From NCBI GenBank assembly GCA_019009955.1, contig CM032228.1, positions 211,021,001-211,085,000 on the forward strand: a DNA stretch of 64,000 nt, in the 5' to 3' direction. This stretch comes from Riptortus pedestris. Lineage: Eukaryota > Arthropoda > Insecta > Hemiptera > Alydidae. The first letter of the stretch is position 1. Each line of letters begins with the position of its first letter. This document shows, one piece after another, positions 49,185 through 61,616 of this stretch. The notes below the pieces were generated by a model. That model was given only the letters and a program-made list of their open reading frames with translations. It was not told the DNA's origin and ran no database searches. The position numbers were made by a program, and so were the translations under genes.

Positions 49185-49466
49185 GGAGAGGGGGAGGTTT
49201 TGGCAACGGAGGGGGTGGCGGAGTGGGGGCGGGCTAGACGGCAGTGTGGTCCGGAGACCGGCCATGGGCCCATGTTCTCGGAGCTGTGCCGTGAGACGTT
49301 GCGACGGGCGGTGGCTCACGGCTACCTCGGCTACATCATATCGCTCAGGGACCAGCTACAAGAGGAAGGCGAAGAAGAAGAGTCTTCTGACGAGGGAGAA
49401 CAATCTGAGGGTATCACAAAAACACTCAAACACTACCTTTTACTCTATGGGACACCTCTCAGTTAA
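49185..49466 (+). CDS. candidate first coding exon of an unidentified gene
   Basis: The most gene-like sequence in the window. From about 49110 the DNA becomes G-rich and CpG-dense. The frame open from 49185 has ATG at 49272 and reads MFSELCRETLRRAVAHGYLG, then YIISLRDQLQEEGEEEESSD and EGEQSEG. Codons in this stretch strongly prefer G or C at the third position, unlike chance frames nearby. The bias ends near 49410, where CTGAGG|GTATCA could be a 5' splice site, after which the frame drifts to TAA at 49464-49466. The encoded start is a short amphipathic, probably helical segment followed by an acidic tail. Upstream GC-rich DNA may be 5' UTR and promoter; no TATA box is obvious. An ATG at 49264 opens another frame lacking the codon bias. 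I do not recognise the family. Confidence 0.5.
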   Translation, partial: GEGEVLATEGVAEWGRARRQCGPETGHGPMFSELCRETLRRAVAHGYLGYIISLRDQLQEEGEEEESSDEGEQSEGITKTLKHYLLLYGTPLS

Positions 49467-49599
49467 AAACCTACCTTATTCAATAATAGGCAACTATAGT
49501 ATTAGCCTGTGTGCTCAATTAATGGGACCCAGAGTTCCTTGTCTCAGGTCATGTTGTTCTCTCACTCTGATCCAGCAAACAGACAATATAGACCATGTC

Positions 49600-49727
49600 T
49601 CAACCTTATTATCAATATTTTTTGGAGTTCAGAACAATTTTTGTTTTGTTTTGAGGGAATTAGGAAGTTCATGTAAGAAACAGTAAAAACAACTCGTGAT
49701 TCTTGTGGGCAAGATATATCTATGTAT
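49600..49727 (+). repeat. direct repeat, copy 1
   Basis: Shares ATATTTTTTGGA, TTTTTGTTTTGTTTTGAG, ACAACTCGTGATTCTT and GGGCAAGATATATCTATGTA in the same order and strand with 51700-51832. It is diverged by scattered substitutions and a few indels. Confidence 0.75.
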
Positions 49728-51180
49728 GTAATGGAATATATATCAGTGGAGTGACACTTAAACCTAGTACCAAAATGTTTCATTGGAAATGAGTTTGTAC
49801 TAATTATTCTTTACTACCATTATTTGTGACGAATTGGTACCGTCGGACATGCTATAAACCATTTTCCAGCTTCTTCTACCTACTCATTTTTTTTTTTTTA
49901 ATTTTATCAACGGAGAGCCAATCATTTGCTTGACATGAGAATTACGACGTTCAGATAATTTTTTGAGAACTATGTTCTTAAACAATTTTGCTCAATCAAG
50001 CTCAATCCTTTTGACCTCATTTATGCGTTAGTTTTCTCTATTTTCTAAAATATAAAATATTTGATTCAACAAACATTCTCCTGACTAGAGCCAGTTTTCT
50101 ATGAGAACTTTCTTTCATCAATGAAGACCTTGTAATAATGCAGAATCAAATTCAATTTGAAAGAATATTCCGGCTTGTTGAATAGGTAGTCCAAAAGCAT
50201 TGATAATGATTTGCATAAAAATACTTTTCTAAATGCAAGTAATTTTCTTTTTACTTGGTTTATAGTGAATACAAATTGTGTACATTCATGTTTATAGATA
50301 ATAAAAACACACACCAAATACATGAGAAAAATCAAACAGTTTTGGCTATATTGGATATATCTAGTTACGTTTAGCTCACTATTAGTTAGTTTTACGTAAT
50401 ATTTTTGTTATGTAGGTGTTTTTGAAATTTCAAATTGAGTTTTTTACTCAATGGGCTGTCCGAAATGTCGGACTTATTTTCAAGACCTTTTTCTTGTCAT
50501 ATTTTAACTGTAAATTAACAAATGAAGATGAATCCTTCTTTACAAGAAAATGTCTTGAAATATGTTTTCAAGCTTCACAGAATCGGCAAATACTAGTTAT
50601 TCGACAAATAAATATTTTATTCGAAATTTGCGCTTTTGCTGACGGGAACTGTTGCCCTTTATATTTCAGTTAATTTGTTGGAGTTTGCAGAATTATTCAT
50701 GCAAATCAAATGTTTAACGAAGACCAATTATCCATGGCTAGGTTGTTTAACAAGTCCTATATGCGAAACAGTTCAATCCTTCCTACTGGTTAAATGGTCC
50801 TTCACTCTGGTTGTCCACTAGCAACAAACTTATACAAATGTAACATCAAAGTTTGGTCTGTCTAAATGCTTACACGAGACGAGACTTCTACTCATTTGAC
50901 ACGCTTATACTCCAGGCTCTTTCAATAAGACCTGAACGGACTAATGTTTTTAATTGAGAGTGCAATTTGATTGAGAGACTCTACAGAATAAGTCATACTA
51001 ACCTGCTCACTAACATAAATATGTAACTAACATAACAAATCACATGATATGTTCGACTTACTGTGTGTAGCTAGTCCATTCATTGGCTATTCTGAATCAC
51101 TTAAATTTGATTAATGTCCAAAACCTGAGGACAAAACTTAAAATATATTGTTTAATTTGGGCTCTACCCCACAATCTGCG

Positions 51181-51290
51181 CTACGAGATACTGGTGGTCT
51201 TAATAGATATGGTAAGCCTAGGGTTGAGGGTTTGATTTCCGCTTGGATTATAAGAATTTACTTAAGTGTGTAATGACTCACCCTGAATTG
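51181..51290 (+). repeat. possible SINE head
   Basis: Contains a weak B box (GGGTTTGATTTCCGCTTGG) followed by AATTTACTTAAGTGTGTAAT, similar to the SINE head-tail junction at 4356-4622. It is strongly diverged. Confidence 0.35.
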
Positions 51291-51699
51291 AATACGGTGT
51301 TTTACAAATATGCATTTGGCAGAACCATTCACTAGGTATGCCAGAAAGTGTCTTCTTTGTTAATTGGAACAAGCCACTAAACATAAATAAAATTCTGATA
51401 TTGGAGGATTCTAATTATACAATAAAAAGTAAGAGTAAATGGTTTTCAAGAAAGTCCTGGATACTTTTTCGGCCATCTAAATAAAGAATTCCGTAACAGT
51501 CAATATACGCTTTACGTTTTAATAATTGATTAAAATTATCTTTAATCTTCAATTTATGGGATCTCAATACTAATGACTTTGCCGCCAGAGTCTTTGAGAA
51601 CACCAGTGCGTCTGAAACAATTTTCTGACACATCTGCGAAAAGCAAGAGTATATAGATTGATAAGTGTTTGCGAACGAATAATTTTTTGATAGTTCATC

Positions 51700-51832
51700 G
51701 TATATCTTATTGTCTATATTTTTTGGACTTAGAACCATTTTTGTTTTGTTTTGAGCAAATTAGAAATTAAGTACATCTAAGAAATAGTAAAGACAACTCG
51801 TGATTCTTTTGGGCAAGATATATCTATGTATT
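51700..51832 (+). repeat. direct repeat, copy 2
   Basis: The same-strand partner of 49600-49727, about 2.1 kb away. It matches through GGGCAAGATATATCTATGTA, then diverges. No terminal structure is seen, so it could be a segmental duplication or an old dispersed repeat. Confidence 0.75.
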
Positions 51833-53049
51833 TGTAACACCAGTGACTGAAGGCCTACTTCTTGCGATTTATACGAGATAAATTGCTAGGTACCATTGTA
51901 TTTTCAATTTTGTAATTCATGTTTTTAAAATGGTTAGATATTGTATATTGTATAATTTGAGCTATTATTTCTAATATTGAGTATAAGTCGAGTCTGGTTT
52001 TTACGATACAATCCTGTATATCATAAGTTCAAATAAACTAAATGTATGTTGAATTTTTTTAAATACTGTAATTTGATATAAGGATTCCTGTAATATAATT
52101 GGCAGTATTTTATAGCACGTGGTATAGAAAAGCGCGTTTAAGCTCGTTCCTTTGAATTTAACATGTGAGTATATTCACCTTAATATAATAATGTGAGTTA
52201 CTAAGACATTTGGCTTATCAGAGTTAAGGTTTGATATTGACTGACTTGATATTAAGGAGTCTAGACAACTTAAAACTTAGCTTAAATTATAAGCTAATTA
52301 ACGGAATATCATCGTTGTAGAAAATGGAGTGGAATTTTCTTAATGACTCCGTAATACTATTTTCTTGTCTAATATAACAGCATCTTTGTATTTATGGTGT
52401 CTGCTACACGTTCCATCACTTTAACTTGAAATAATCCTCTTATAATTAATTTATTATTATTTTAGAATATAGTTTCTAAAATCTCAAGATTCCTGCTTCC
52501 CGGAAAATTGGGAATTCAATTCAAAATATATATTAAATTTTATTTTTCCTCGGGAATCGCTGTTCTTCTTGATGCACATATAATTTAAATTCATAGTTGT
52601 TTTTGTTTTTTTGGGCTGTGCTACATACCTCTATGAAAGTATTACCTGTCCCTAACCAAAATTGGTTTATATACTTCGTCGTTACTGATTTTTTTTTTTT
52701 TTTATGAATTTTAAAGTGAGAATGAACTATCGGCCATTAATGTATGATTTTTCTGTAAATCTTTTCATGGCTGTCATTCTCAGTCCTAGTGTTCTTGCTG
52801 GAGCTTTTTTTTTTAGAGCTGGCTTGCCGTGTTTTAGATAAACTGTATCAAAGTAGCCAAAGTTTTTCATTCTGACAGTGCCAGTTCGTATTGTGGATAA
52901 AAGGATGAATGAAATGATGTCTATCACCGTTATCTAATAATGCACTCAAATATATGTACTCCAGACCTTGCTTATCTCCGTTTATGTACTCTCGTACAAT
53001 GTTTGTGATGCTTACATACCATACATATTATACATGCATATTTGTATGC

Positions 53050-53185
53050 TCACACACACACACACACACACACAAGACGGACCTGATTTTTGTCATATAA
53101 TGTGCAAATAGGTATTTGAAGGACGTTTTAAAAACAAAATTATAACTACTAAGTCCATATATATGATGGAAATTCGCTATTAAAT
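53050..53185 (-). repeat. (CA)n run and HINE-like head-module fragment
   Basis: A pure CA run at 53050-53074 is followed immediately by a minus-strand head module: AGACGGACCTGATTTTTGTC, GTATTTGAAGGACG and TGATGGAAATTCGCT. The microsatellite occupies the place of the TA tract in other copies. Confidence 0.55.
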
Positions 53186-54244
53186 AGCTTCTCCTCGTAA
53201 AAAACCTAAGGACTTTAAAGAAATATATTCTTGATAACTTTTGGAATATAATAACTATCTTGAAACCATAAATTGGTTAACAATTAGTTATCTCTGATAA
53301 GGTAGCTATCACAATCCACCCCACCCCACCCCCCTAGATGGGCAGCTTATTGTTATCCTTGTAATACATATGTCTGTACAATCTCTTATTCAATTTCGGC
53401 AATTTTGTCATTTGTGCCACATAGTTTTGTATAAAATCCTAGATTGTATTCCTTTCTTGTGTTTGCGTTAGTAAACAATAGCACTATAACGCATCATGGT
53501 GGATCTTGCTATGTTTGAGTGCATTATGAAGTGTTTCTGATTATTTTCGGATGATATATTTTCTTCCAAAGCAATAATTCTTTTTTGAGTTGTTTCCTTC
53601 AATGTGAGATTGAACGTTGTCCGAGAGGTGGTCTACGTTCTGAGAGAAATACTTCTCATATATCACCCGTTGATACTGTCGGATCAGAACGAATGCCGTC
53701 CACTCCCTTTCACATATAAAACCATATCTATTTCTCTCCTATTCATAGATTGTTCGTATTTACAATAATTTATTTCATATTTGTGAAAATTAATGTTTTA
53801 TGGAGGTGTTTTCAACAAACTTTAGGAGTGGCTAAATAGTATAGTTCTCGAGGCATACTTTGAAACCGACCGAATTCACAATTACCTATCTGTTATCAAA
53901 TTTATACCATCTGTCATCGTTACTCTCAATAGTTTGACGATTTTTGGTAAAATGAATTCTAAATTATTATTGAAAATAATAACAAAATTCAGATATATAA
54001 AATGTGAAGGATATAAAAGCTTTCTAGATGAACTCTGTGTTATTTTCATTTTCATAATCCCTGAATTATGGTTGTAAAAATATATTTAACGGACTGACCA
54101 TGAACTTTCCCCATCCATTTTTTGCTATAGAAATTAATTATTACTGTATTATTACACACTGTCGATGTATTTCTATCCTCGTTCTTTAAATTAAGTGAGC
54201 CCTATTTAGTTTAAATTTCACTCAGGTTAAGTACAGGCATTTTT

Positions 54245-54660
54245 AGCAGATTTTCCTTGAGGGAAATCAGCTATTGAGGTCTTACTCAAGAAGCGATTTT
54301 AAAAAATAAAAAAAATTTCAAATGTCCATCGATCCTACCCAGGTTTTAACGAAAATGAGCCCCGCTGAAAGTTATATATGTCTGTTTACGCTCTAGCGGT
54401 CGAAATGTTTATTTGTTCGTTTCCAAACTTGACATTCAATTGTTTTATGCAAAAAGAAAGATCAAGTTCGTTAATAGCTGATGTCGAATAAGTAGGAGGG
54501 GGATTTTCGAAAACTCAAAATACATCCGTTTCTCATTACCGTTTGTATTTATTCACTTAATTTTCGCGGTGGTGTTAACTAATACAGGTATGTAGATTTA
54601 TCTAATGTATAACTTCTCGTAGGAATTCTGCTTAGTTTACGCAGCCCCTGCGTGACGGAC
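54245..54660 (+). mobile_element. HINE-like element, full-ended short copy (type C)
   Basis: A plus-strand copy with both ends: AGCAGATTTTCCTTGAGGGA at the start, and TTCTGCTTAGTTTACGCAGC and CCCTGCGTGACGGAC at the end. It has the CATCGATCCTACCCAGG block, a minimal TA stretch, GCTCTAGCGGTCG and a type C right interior (TTTCTCATTACCGTTTG). The middle is deleted relative to the 48312 copy. Confidence 0.78.
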
Positions 54661-56142
54661 TATTAATTATATACTCGCCAATTATCATTTTACGTTTAAA
54701 GTTTAAAAAGTTGTGGGGCTATATTCGCAAATGATATATTCATCACGTCCTCTGAGCAGAGCATTTTGCTGTTGGATCATTTATTTTATTTTATTTTGAT
54801 AACTTCAGATTTCAGCAGGTCTAATATTTTATTATATTATTAAGGCAACTAGTATCTCATGTTTAAGAGTCATGAAGTTTAGGGTCAATCTGGCACCGCT
54901 TTTGGTGAAATATGATGTCTGGAATCACTACTTCCTGCTATGTTTGTGGCCTACTTAAGTGTCATTCTTCTATGATTTAACAGAGCTTTCTCAGTCCTAT
55001 CATCGTGATTCTAGGGCATATCGGGAACTGTGAAATAAGTCCTTGAAGAAACACCACTTGTCGCACTGTACCATAAAGCGCCTTTTCACAGACGTGCTTA
55101 GTCCATTATTGCTAAGAACTCCCCCGGTCCCAGAAATAAAAAAAAAGTCCCTTTGGTTATACAATTAATGACCAATACTGATCAAGGAATGGCTCTGAAA
55201 CGAAATGACTTTGAGCCTTGACTGAGAGTGAGGCGGGCCTCAATTGGCAGCAATTCCGGTTAATCCGAGAGGCAGGCAATTTTGAATTTAGTTCAACTGT
55301 CATGCTCATGAATAACTGGGAAAATTGCTCTCATGATTGAGCCTTGTTACTATTCATTTCCCCGCCAGAGGACTGCATTCTACTATTTTTAACCAAATAG
55401 GAATCGAAAGCTTTTCATACGACCCCTATTTTTATACAGCGAATAAATATTGATTCTTCTGCATCTTTGTTTATCCCTTTCAGCAATTGCCATTGTTATT
55501 TTATCATTCCTTTCCTTATTTGAGCTTTTGTTATGTTATTGAAAATAAAAATATTTAGCTGTTAAAAATATTTATGCATCTATGACTTCACGAGTATTCT
55601 TGTGAGTTTGACTGATGCACTGCCTTATTGTAGTGTCGTTAGACATAAAAAGACTTAATATTATTAAATGTCTTGTACGCTTAATGTGTTCTTGCATTGC
55701 AAACTCAGTCATCTGTCCCATCCCACGAAAATTCAACTGTGAATATTGAAAATTTAATATGAAAAGAAAACATTATTTATCGAAGAACAAGTAATACAGT
55801 CGTCAAATTCTGTCTTAGGGCTTTAAATATTCAGAATAAACTAGAAAGAGTATTTATACTATGGTGGTTGAAATGAATGTAGATTTATTCAAAGGCTCTC
55901 TCTAAGAATATACTTGTTCTTCGATTGTTAATCCAATGGGCTTATGATTCCTTAGTTTGTCTTGTATGTTGTCTAATTCTCTACGTAATATGGCTTATTG
56001 ATCAAACACAGTTACAATACTTTATATTTACTTTATTGGCGATCTTTCTCCTCGACTATTATGCGAGGTTTTTTAAAATGTTCTTCACGTTTACCGATGA
56101 TACCTAAATATGACAAAGATGATCATGTGAAATATGTATATA

Positions 56143-56146
<4 letters not shown>

Positions 56147-56222
<76 letters not shown>
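56147..56222. repeat. compound (TA)n(GA)n microsatellite
   Basis: A TA run to 56178 continues directly into a GA run to about 56222. A homopolymeric A run at 56275-56298 follows 50 bp later. Confidence 0.95.
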
Positions 56223-56227
<5 letters not shown>

Positions 56228-56413
56228 CGTTTCGGGGTTATGTGTCGTTTCAGAAAATATAAATTAAAATTTTCAAAAAAAAAAAAAAAAAAAAAAAATT
56301 AATGAGTTATCTGTCGCTAAATAATTTCATTGATAAAAATTATTTTGGATGTAATAAATACATTATCCTGTTCCAACTTTTGTATTAATGAAATCTAAAT
56401 ATTGTCTTCCGTA

Positions 56414-56746
56414 TTAATGATTTTTAAAGCGATTTATCTTGATACATTGAGATTGGCTGGGCAACCTTTTTTCACAGCTGTAATGAAACTGGATATGTAT
56501 TACTGTTGCAAAAGTTTCTGTTACCTTTCTTCGTGAAGAGACACAAATGCCCCAAAGAAAAATGTGTACACCATCTCTGGTGCCTTCTAATAGCTGGCAT
56601 GTTAACCGTCCATAATATCTTGTATTTAGTATGTAATAGGGGTGGATGAGTGCTGACTTCTGTCCATGGATTCCTTTTCCTTGTTGTCTGTCATGTCTAT
56701 CCTGGCCATGTAGTTTTGGCGCATCCCTAACTGATGGGATGTACAA
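56414..56746 (-). other. minus-strand open frame, possible coding remnant
   Basis: An open frame of about 110 codons on the minus strand, with TTG rather than ATG at its annotated start and an upstream in-frame stop. Part reads LNTRYYGRLTCQLLEGTRDG. After CGAAGAAAG there is a good donor-like GTAACA at about 56525, where the protein-like character declines. I recognise no domain. It may be an exon, a retroelement remnant or chance. Confidence 0.2.
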
Positions 56747-59379
56747 TGCAGCCCTTTTAACTAGGAGTTAATGGTGTGTCTCTTTAGGCCTTTCTGGGTA
56801 TTTTCATCACCTCGCTCCGACTCGGTAAATTGTATCTTTCCACACTTAGCTCTCATTGTCCTGAACACTAACATTTTCAGAGTCTCCAAGTTCAGTTTGT
56901 CTGTTTCTATCTATATCGATATCTAAGTCCTATTTGCATACCTAAGTGTCCTATAATTGACTTAGGCTATGGACCCATGTGTGGTCCTCTATTTACTTAT
57001 CACCTCCCATAACACACTATTTCATTATGCCGTTGCATGAGAAACTTCCTGGTAGCAGAGCCACTATTTTCCACGAACTGAACAATATTTAGGGTTGCCT
57101 CAACACTTTTCCCAATGAAACAAAATTTAATCGTATTAAATGATTAAATTCTAGAATGTAGTATCTAACTACAAATCCCAAATAAAATTTCAGAATTTCA
57201 GGTTTGTATTAATTACATCTTTTGAAAGAGAAGCTGACACGGCTTTATAATCCCGTCGGACAGGCAACAGATGGGTAACGAAATCCGCCTGTTATCCGTT
57301 TCAAAAGCACCAAGAGACTCTTAATTACAAGGGTTGAGCCGACCAAGCTCCTATTCATTGGAAGATTATTTTGTCATTCGCTTTCATCTTTCCTAAGCCC
57401 TTTTGCTATAAAACATTCCTTTATTTTGTTATAATCATATTTCACATTCTCCTATTCATTCCGTTTAGCTTTATTTATGAAATGCATCTAGCAAATCCTT
57501 TTCTCGCCTTTTCTTTATTCTGTGCCGTGTTTCTTTACTTTGTACAAAATAAATGAATGCTAAAAAAAAAAGAATACTCACCTTTTAGAATCTAGAAAAC
57601 AATGAAGTTTAAAAGCATTTCTTTCACAATGGATTTTAAATTCTTTTGTACGTTTTTCAGTGAATTCAGCTTTAGAGTTAAAGTGAAATTGCATTGTTGT
57701 TAATTAGTTATGGTTAATAAATGGAGTATTATTAATATATAGTGTTACTGTCATGTTAAAGCTTTTCACCAAAGAATATATTCGTAGACAACAATTGTAC
57801 GTAGTTTTGAAATTAGTAGTAAATCTCGAGCAACTCGGAATTCCAGCATGCCCATATATGTGCGTGCTTGCGCGCGTGTGTGCACTTACATGTATTTTAT
57901 TTTTTATTTTTTATATTTCCTCTTTAACCCTATGTGGAGGGATTCCGTAACTGTTAACTGAATTTCTTGGGTCAGTCCATTCATAAGTGAAGTGAGTGAA
58001 TATCTGGTCAGTGTAATTGGCTTATTTATAAGCATTTGAGCCCGAAAATTTGTATCTTTGTAAGAGTTTGCTTTTTAGTGCCCAGTTAGTAGAAAGGCTG
58101 TGTTGGGGTCGTGAGATATAAGTCTTTAATGGTTCAATAGACATTGTATATTCTGAAAATATTATTGTGAGTGAAGAGGTGGTTTCTGTTTAATACAAGT
58201 GAGTAACAAATGTAGGTTTCTTTGTATTTTAGATGTAGTGCTTTTAAAACGTTTGAATGAGATAGGGATTTTTGTTTGAGTCTAGCAATTCTCTTCGAAA
58301 TTCTTGCCTGTTTGTTCTCAATATTTAATGCATCAAAAATGTTCCAGGAGAAATTCTTTATTTCTCCATTTTAAAATTTCAGGTTTTGATTATCCTGGTA
58401 TTCTCAGTCTAACTTTGATCTTATAAATGTCTAAAACAGTAAACCTATCTTGCCCCACTTTTATTATGATCTATTGCTCTTTTCTAAATTGTTTTTCGTG
58501 TTCATTATTCAAAGGGCTTAACAGTTTTCCCTGAATTTATATAGGATACTTTGTAGAGATTTGGATTGGAGGCTTTGAAAAATACCTTTCATTGATCGGG
58601 GAAGGAGCGAATGCCGCAGTCCCGTATAAAATATGGCCAGGGGTCATTATTCATTTCTCCACCGAGTAGCTTTCCAGATTTTTCACCTTCATTACTTATG
58701 TTTCTTTAATTCTCTTTCTCTCCCTCCCTCTATCTCCTCTCTCTCATTCACCCATTCCCTCGTGAAGATGAGATGCTTACTCATACCTTCGCTGTCTGTC
58801 CTATGTTTATCAGTTCATTTGAAGTCAGAGACTTTCAGTGCATACGCATTATAGAACGATGTCGCTGTATACTTTTCAAAAATGTCTCCAACAGCCCAAA
58901 ATATGGATGAAGGTTTAATATATTAAGAACCACAAAATAGATTGAATCTAATTTACCTCTTCGTTGAACTTATTATTATCTATTGGTTGAATTAAGTATA
59001 GCCATAACTTTTCCAATATTCCATTCCTTCATCAGGCTCTAATAAAAACGTCCATTGGAACTATAAAAATTTAACAGTTTAATAAAATAGAAAAAAAAAA
59101 TATTAAACTTTAAAATTAATGAAGTAGTTAGATATTTTATATTATATTTCAAGATTTGGTGTTTTTATTGCATTGTTATATTTTCTTTTTTATGTGGTTT
59201 AATTTTATTTAGAGGTTTGAGGAAGAAATAAAATATTTCATTACTGTTATGTTGAGCCATTTTATTCGTACTTAGAAAGAAAATTAAATGATTAAATATG
59301 TAAATTTTATGAATTATTTTTGTAATAATTTTAACGCCTATTCAAAAAAAGTTCGTTATAGTCCCTATAGATCCTTGCA

Positions 59380-59405
59380 AACACACACACACACACACAC
59401 ACACA
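59380..59405. repeat. (CA)n microsatellite
   Basis: A pure AC/CA run with no associated element. Confidence 0.95.
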
Positions 59406-60548
59406 GACTCAAATAACAAGAGTCGCTATAATGAAATATTTCTTGTTAATTTGGTTAGTGGTTGCAGGTTTTCTGTATGTCCTTTTGTTCTCGTCAGTTC
59501 TTTTATTTATTATTCAGATTCAGATAATTACTGTACAGAATTCAAATACACTAGAACCTGGTAACTTTTAATCAATTATTCTTGTCTGAAAATGTATTAT
59601 ATTATAATTTTATAGCTGATATTATTTGGACTGAATTCTTCTGCATTTATTATTCATGAAACATTTTTCACTTTCTGACTGATTTAAGTTATTAAAGAAT
59701 CCATTATAAAGGGAAGAATGGAGTACCTTTATTAAAGTTGTAGCCCGCGTACTCATTCATACTGACCAATACTTGTTCTATATGCTTAAGGGGAGTAAAA
59801 GCCATATAAGAATGGCTCCCTATGAATTCTGGACTCAAATGGAATTCTTTCCAATCTTTCCTTATTCTATTATTTTTAAACTCAAGCAGTCAACGGGAAA
59901 CTACCGCTTGTCCCTGTGATCCATTTCCTTCCGTCGTTTCCTTTCATCGTGTTCTGTACGGTTCAACAGATATAGCCTGAAGACACAACAACGTTATTCT
60001 GAATCAGTAAAAGCTACTCGAGTTTATATACGCAGGATATTGTACAAGTAATACCATGCATAAATAATATTTCTTGTTTATTTAGGACTGGTGTTGTCAC
60101 ACAAGGACTACGATAGCACGCTTTCCAGTAAAAGGAAATTATACATTTTAGCAATTAACCTAAAGGAAATAGTTATAATAATAATGATGTATTATTGAAA
60201 TGAAGTGCTGCTTAATCGACAATTAAAATAGGGTCTGTTCAATTTTCACACATGTACGAGTGACTGCTGACACCTCCACAACATAATCCTGAGGAACAGA
60301 TTACTTTCTGTCCAAAGTCTCAACTTCAGTGCTGTGCGACACAATAAACACAATATAATTAATATAAATACCCTACTAAAAAGAAAATACTATCTAAACT
60401 ATGTTAAAATAGGATATGTTATGAACTTTAAAACCGTACGAGAAGTAATCAAAGTTAAAAAAAAAAAAACCAACAATTACAGAATATGTAATAATAATTT
60501 CCGAACTTAAAAAAATTAACGACGAAATAAAGTATACTCCCTTCGTAA

Positions 60549-60706
60549 TCATAGTCATGAGTTCGATTTTCACCTGGTCAAGAGGAATTTATTTATGACG
60601 AACTCATTAAATAAAATCCTTAGTTACACGCTGACTAGGAATGGGTTATAGTCTACATATAACTTTTCCCAATTAGCCATTGCAGAACAAAGTAGACGTA
60701 ATAAAT
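60549..60706 (+). repeat. SINE, B box and tail
   Basis: A B-box-like ATGAGTTCGATTTTCACC is followed by the family tail: GGAATTTATTTATGACGAAC, TCATTAAATAAAATCCTTAG, CCCAATTAGCC and AAGTAGACGTAATAAATA. The 5' part of the head is not recognisable. Confidence 0.65.
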
Positions 60707-61378
60707 ATCAACAACAAACATAACATATAAATCCGATTGTAGTATTTGTATGAGGGTATTTTGTAGGTCTATGCTTGATTATGGGAGCGAGCCCTGCTAG
60801 ACATCTCTGACACCACTGGGTTGGTGTGCTATGCCTGTCTGTGGGATATGTTTCAGGTTGTACCCGCCTTATATTGAATTTCATTTCTCTTTAAGCCAGA
60901 GTATACGCCTGTAGTTAATAAAATAATAATAATTTAATTAAATTTCTAGTCCCGCCCTGTCTACCCACTAGTTAGCCTTTCCTGATTAAACACAGCCGCA
61001 TAAATTTAACGCTAATTAAAACGTCTGATGGTTCACTAAATGACTTCCTTGTGGCCCTATTAAACTTAATAAACAAAAAAAAAATGTCTGGCTGCATTTC
61101 ATTTAAAATAATTTCATTTGAAAGTGATATATGATATCTTCGTTCCAATGCATCGCATTGAAAAATTTCATGGAACTTAATTTATAGATCTATTGATAAT
61201 TAAAAAAAAGGGTTCTATACAAATTGTTGTATCTCTAAAGCTTACAGCCAAGTTTGAAATTTATTTGTTGGCCCTCCTCTAACTCCTTCCACTCTCCCCC
61301 CTAGTCCATTTCGATCAAAAGAGGACACAACTAGATGATCCCAAAAGTGAAATTTCAAAATTTTAAAAGTAGGTGTTT

Positions 61379-61467
61379 TAGCAGGTTTCCCTTAAGGGAA
61401 ATCAGCTATTGTGGTCGCTTTTCTAAGGTATTTGAAAAATTTCTTCAAATGTCCATCGATCCTACCC
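61379..61467 (+). repeat. HINE-like head-module fragment
   Basis: A plus-strand head: TTTTAGCAGGTTTCCCTTAA, GGGAAATCAGCTATTGTGGT, ATTTCTTCAAATGTCCATCG and ATCCTACCCAT. It then departs from the family. Only the head module is present. Confidence 0.7.
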
Positions 61468-61616
61468 ATCTCTAGTTGTTTTATAACTATGGTTATAACC
61501 TTTCACAACCATGCTTATAACCTACCAACAACATACCATAATCTTCACAACATCCTAATTTTGTTCATATTCTGGTTAGATCTGATCATGTATTACACGA
61601 TTACAGAAAAAATTTA

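Larger units (their letters stand above)
49467..54244. other. mostly non-coding stretch downstream of the candidate exon
   Basis: Probably intronic if the exon at 49185-49466 is real. It contains the direct-repeat pair (49600-49727 and 51700-51832), a possible SINE at 51181-51290, a CA tract with a family fragment at 53050-53185 and AT-rich unique DNA. A minus frame of 107 codons at 51415-51738 looks fairly protein-like in composition (TLAAKSLVLRSHKLKIKDNF) but has no recognisable domain. Confidence 0.45.
54661..61378. other. mostly non-coding stretch
   Basis: No gene is recognised. It contains microsatellites at 56147-56222 and 59380-59405, an A run at 56275-56298 and a SINE fragment at 60549-60706. 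Two blocks of balanced composition (about 55195-55345 and 57225-57345) are possible conserved non-coding elements. A minus-strand frame at 56414-56746 is listed separately. Confidence 0.5.

Noticed and set aside
49264..49686. 172-codon plus frame starting at an upstream ATG or alternative start
   Set aside because: It overlaps the better-supported frame at 49272, lacks the third-position G/C bias and becomes low-quality sequence after about 49410.
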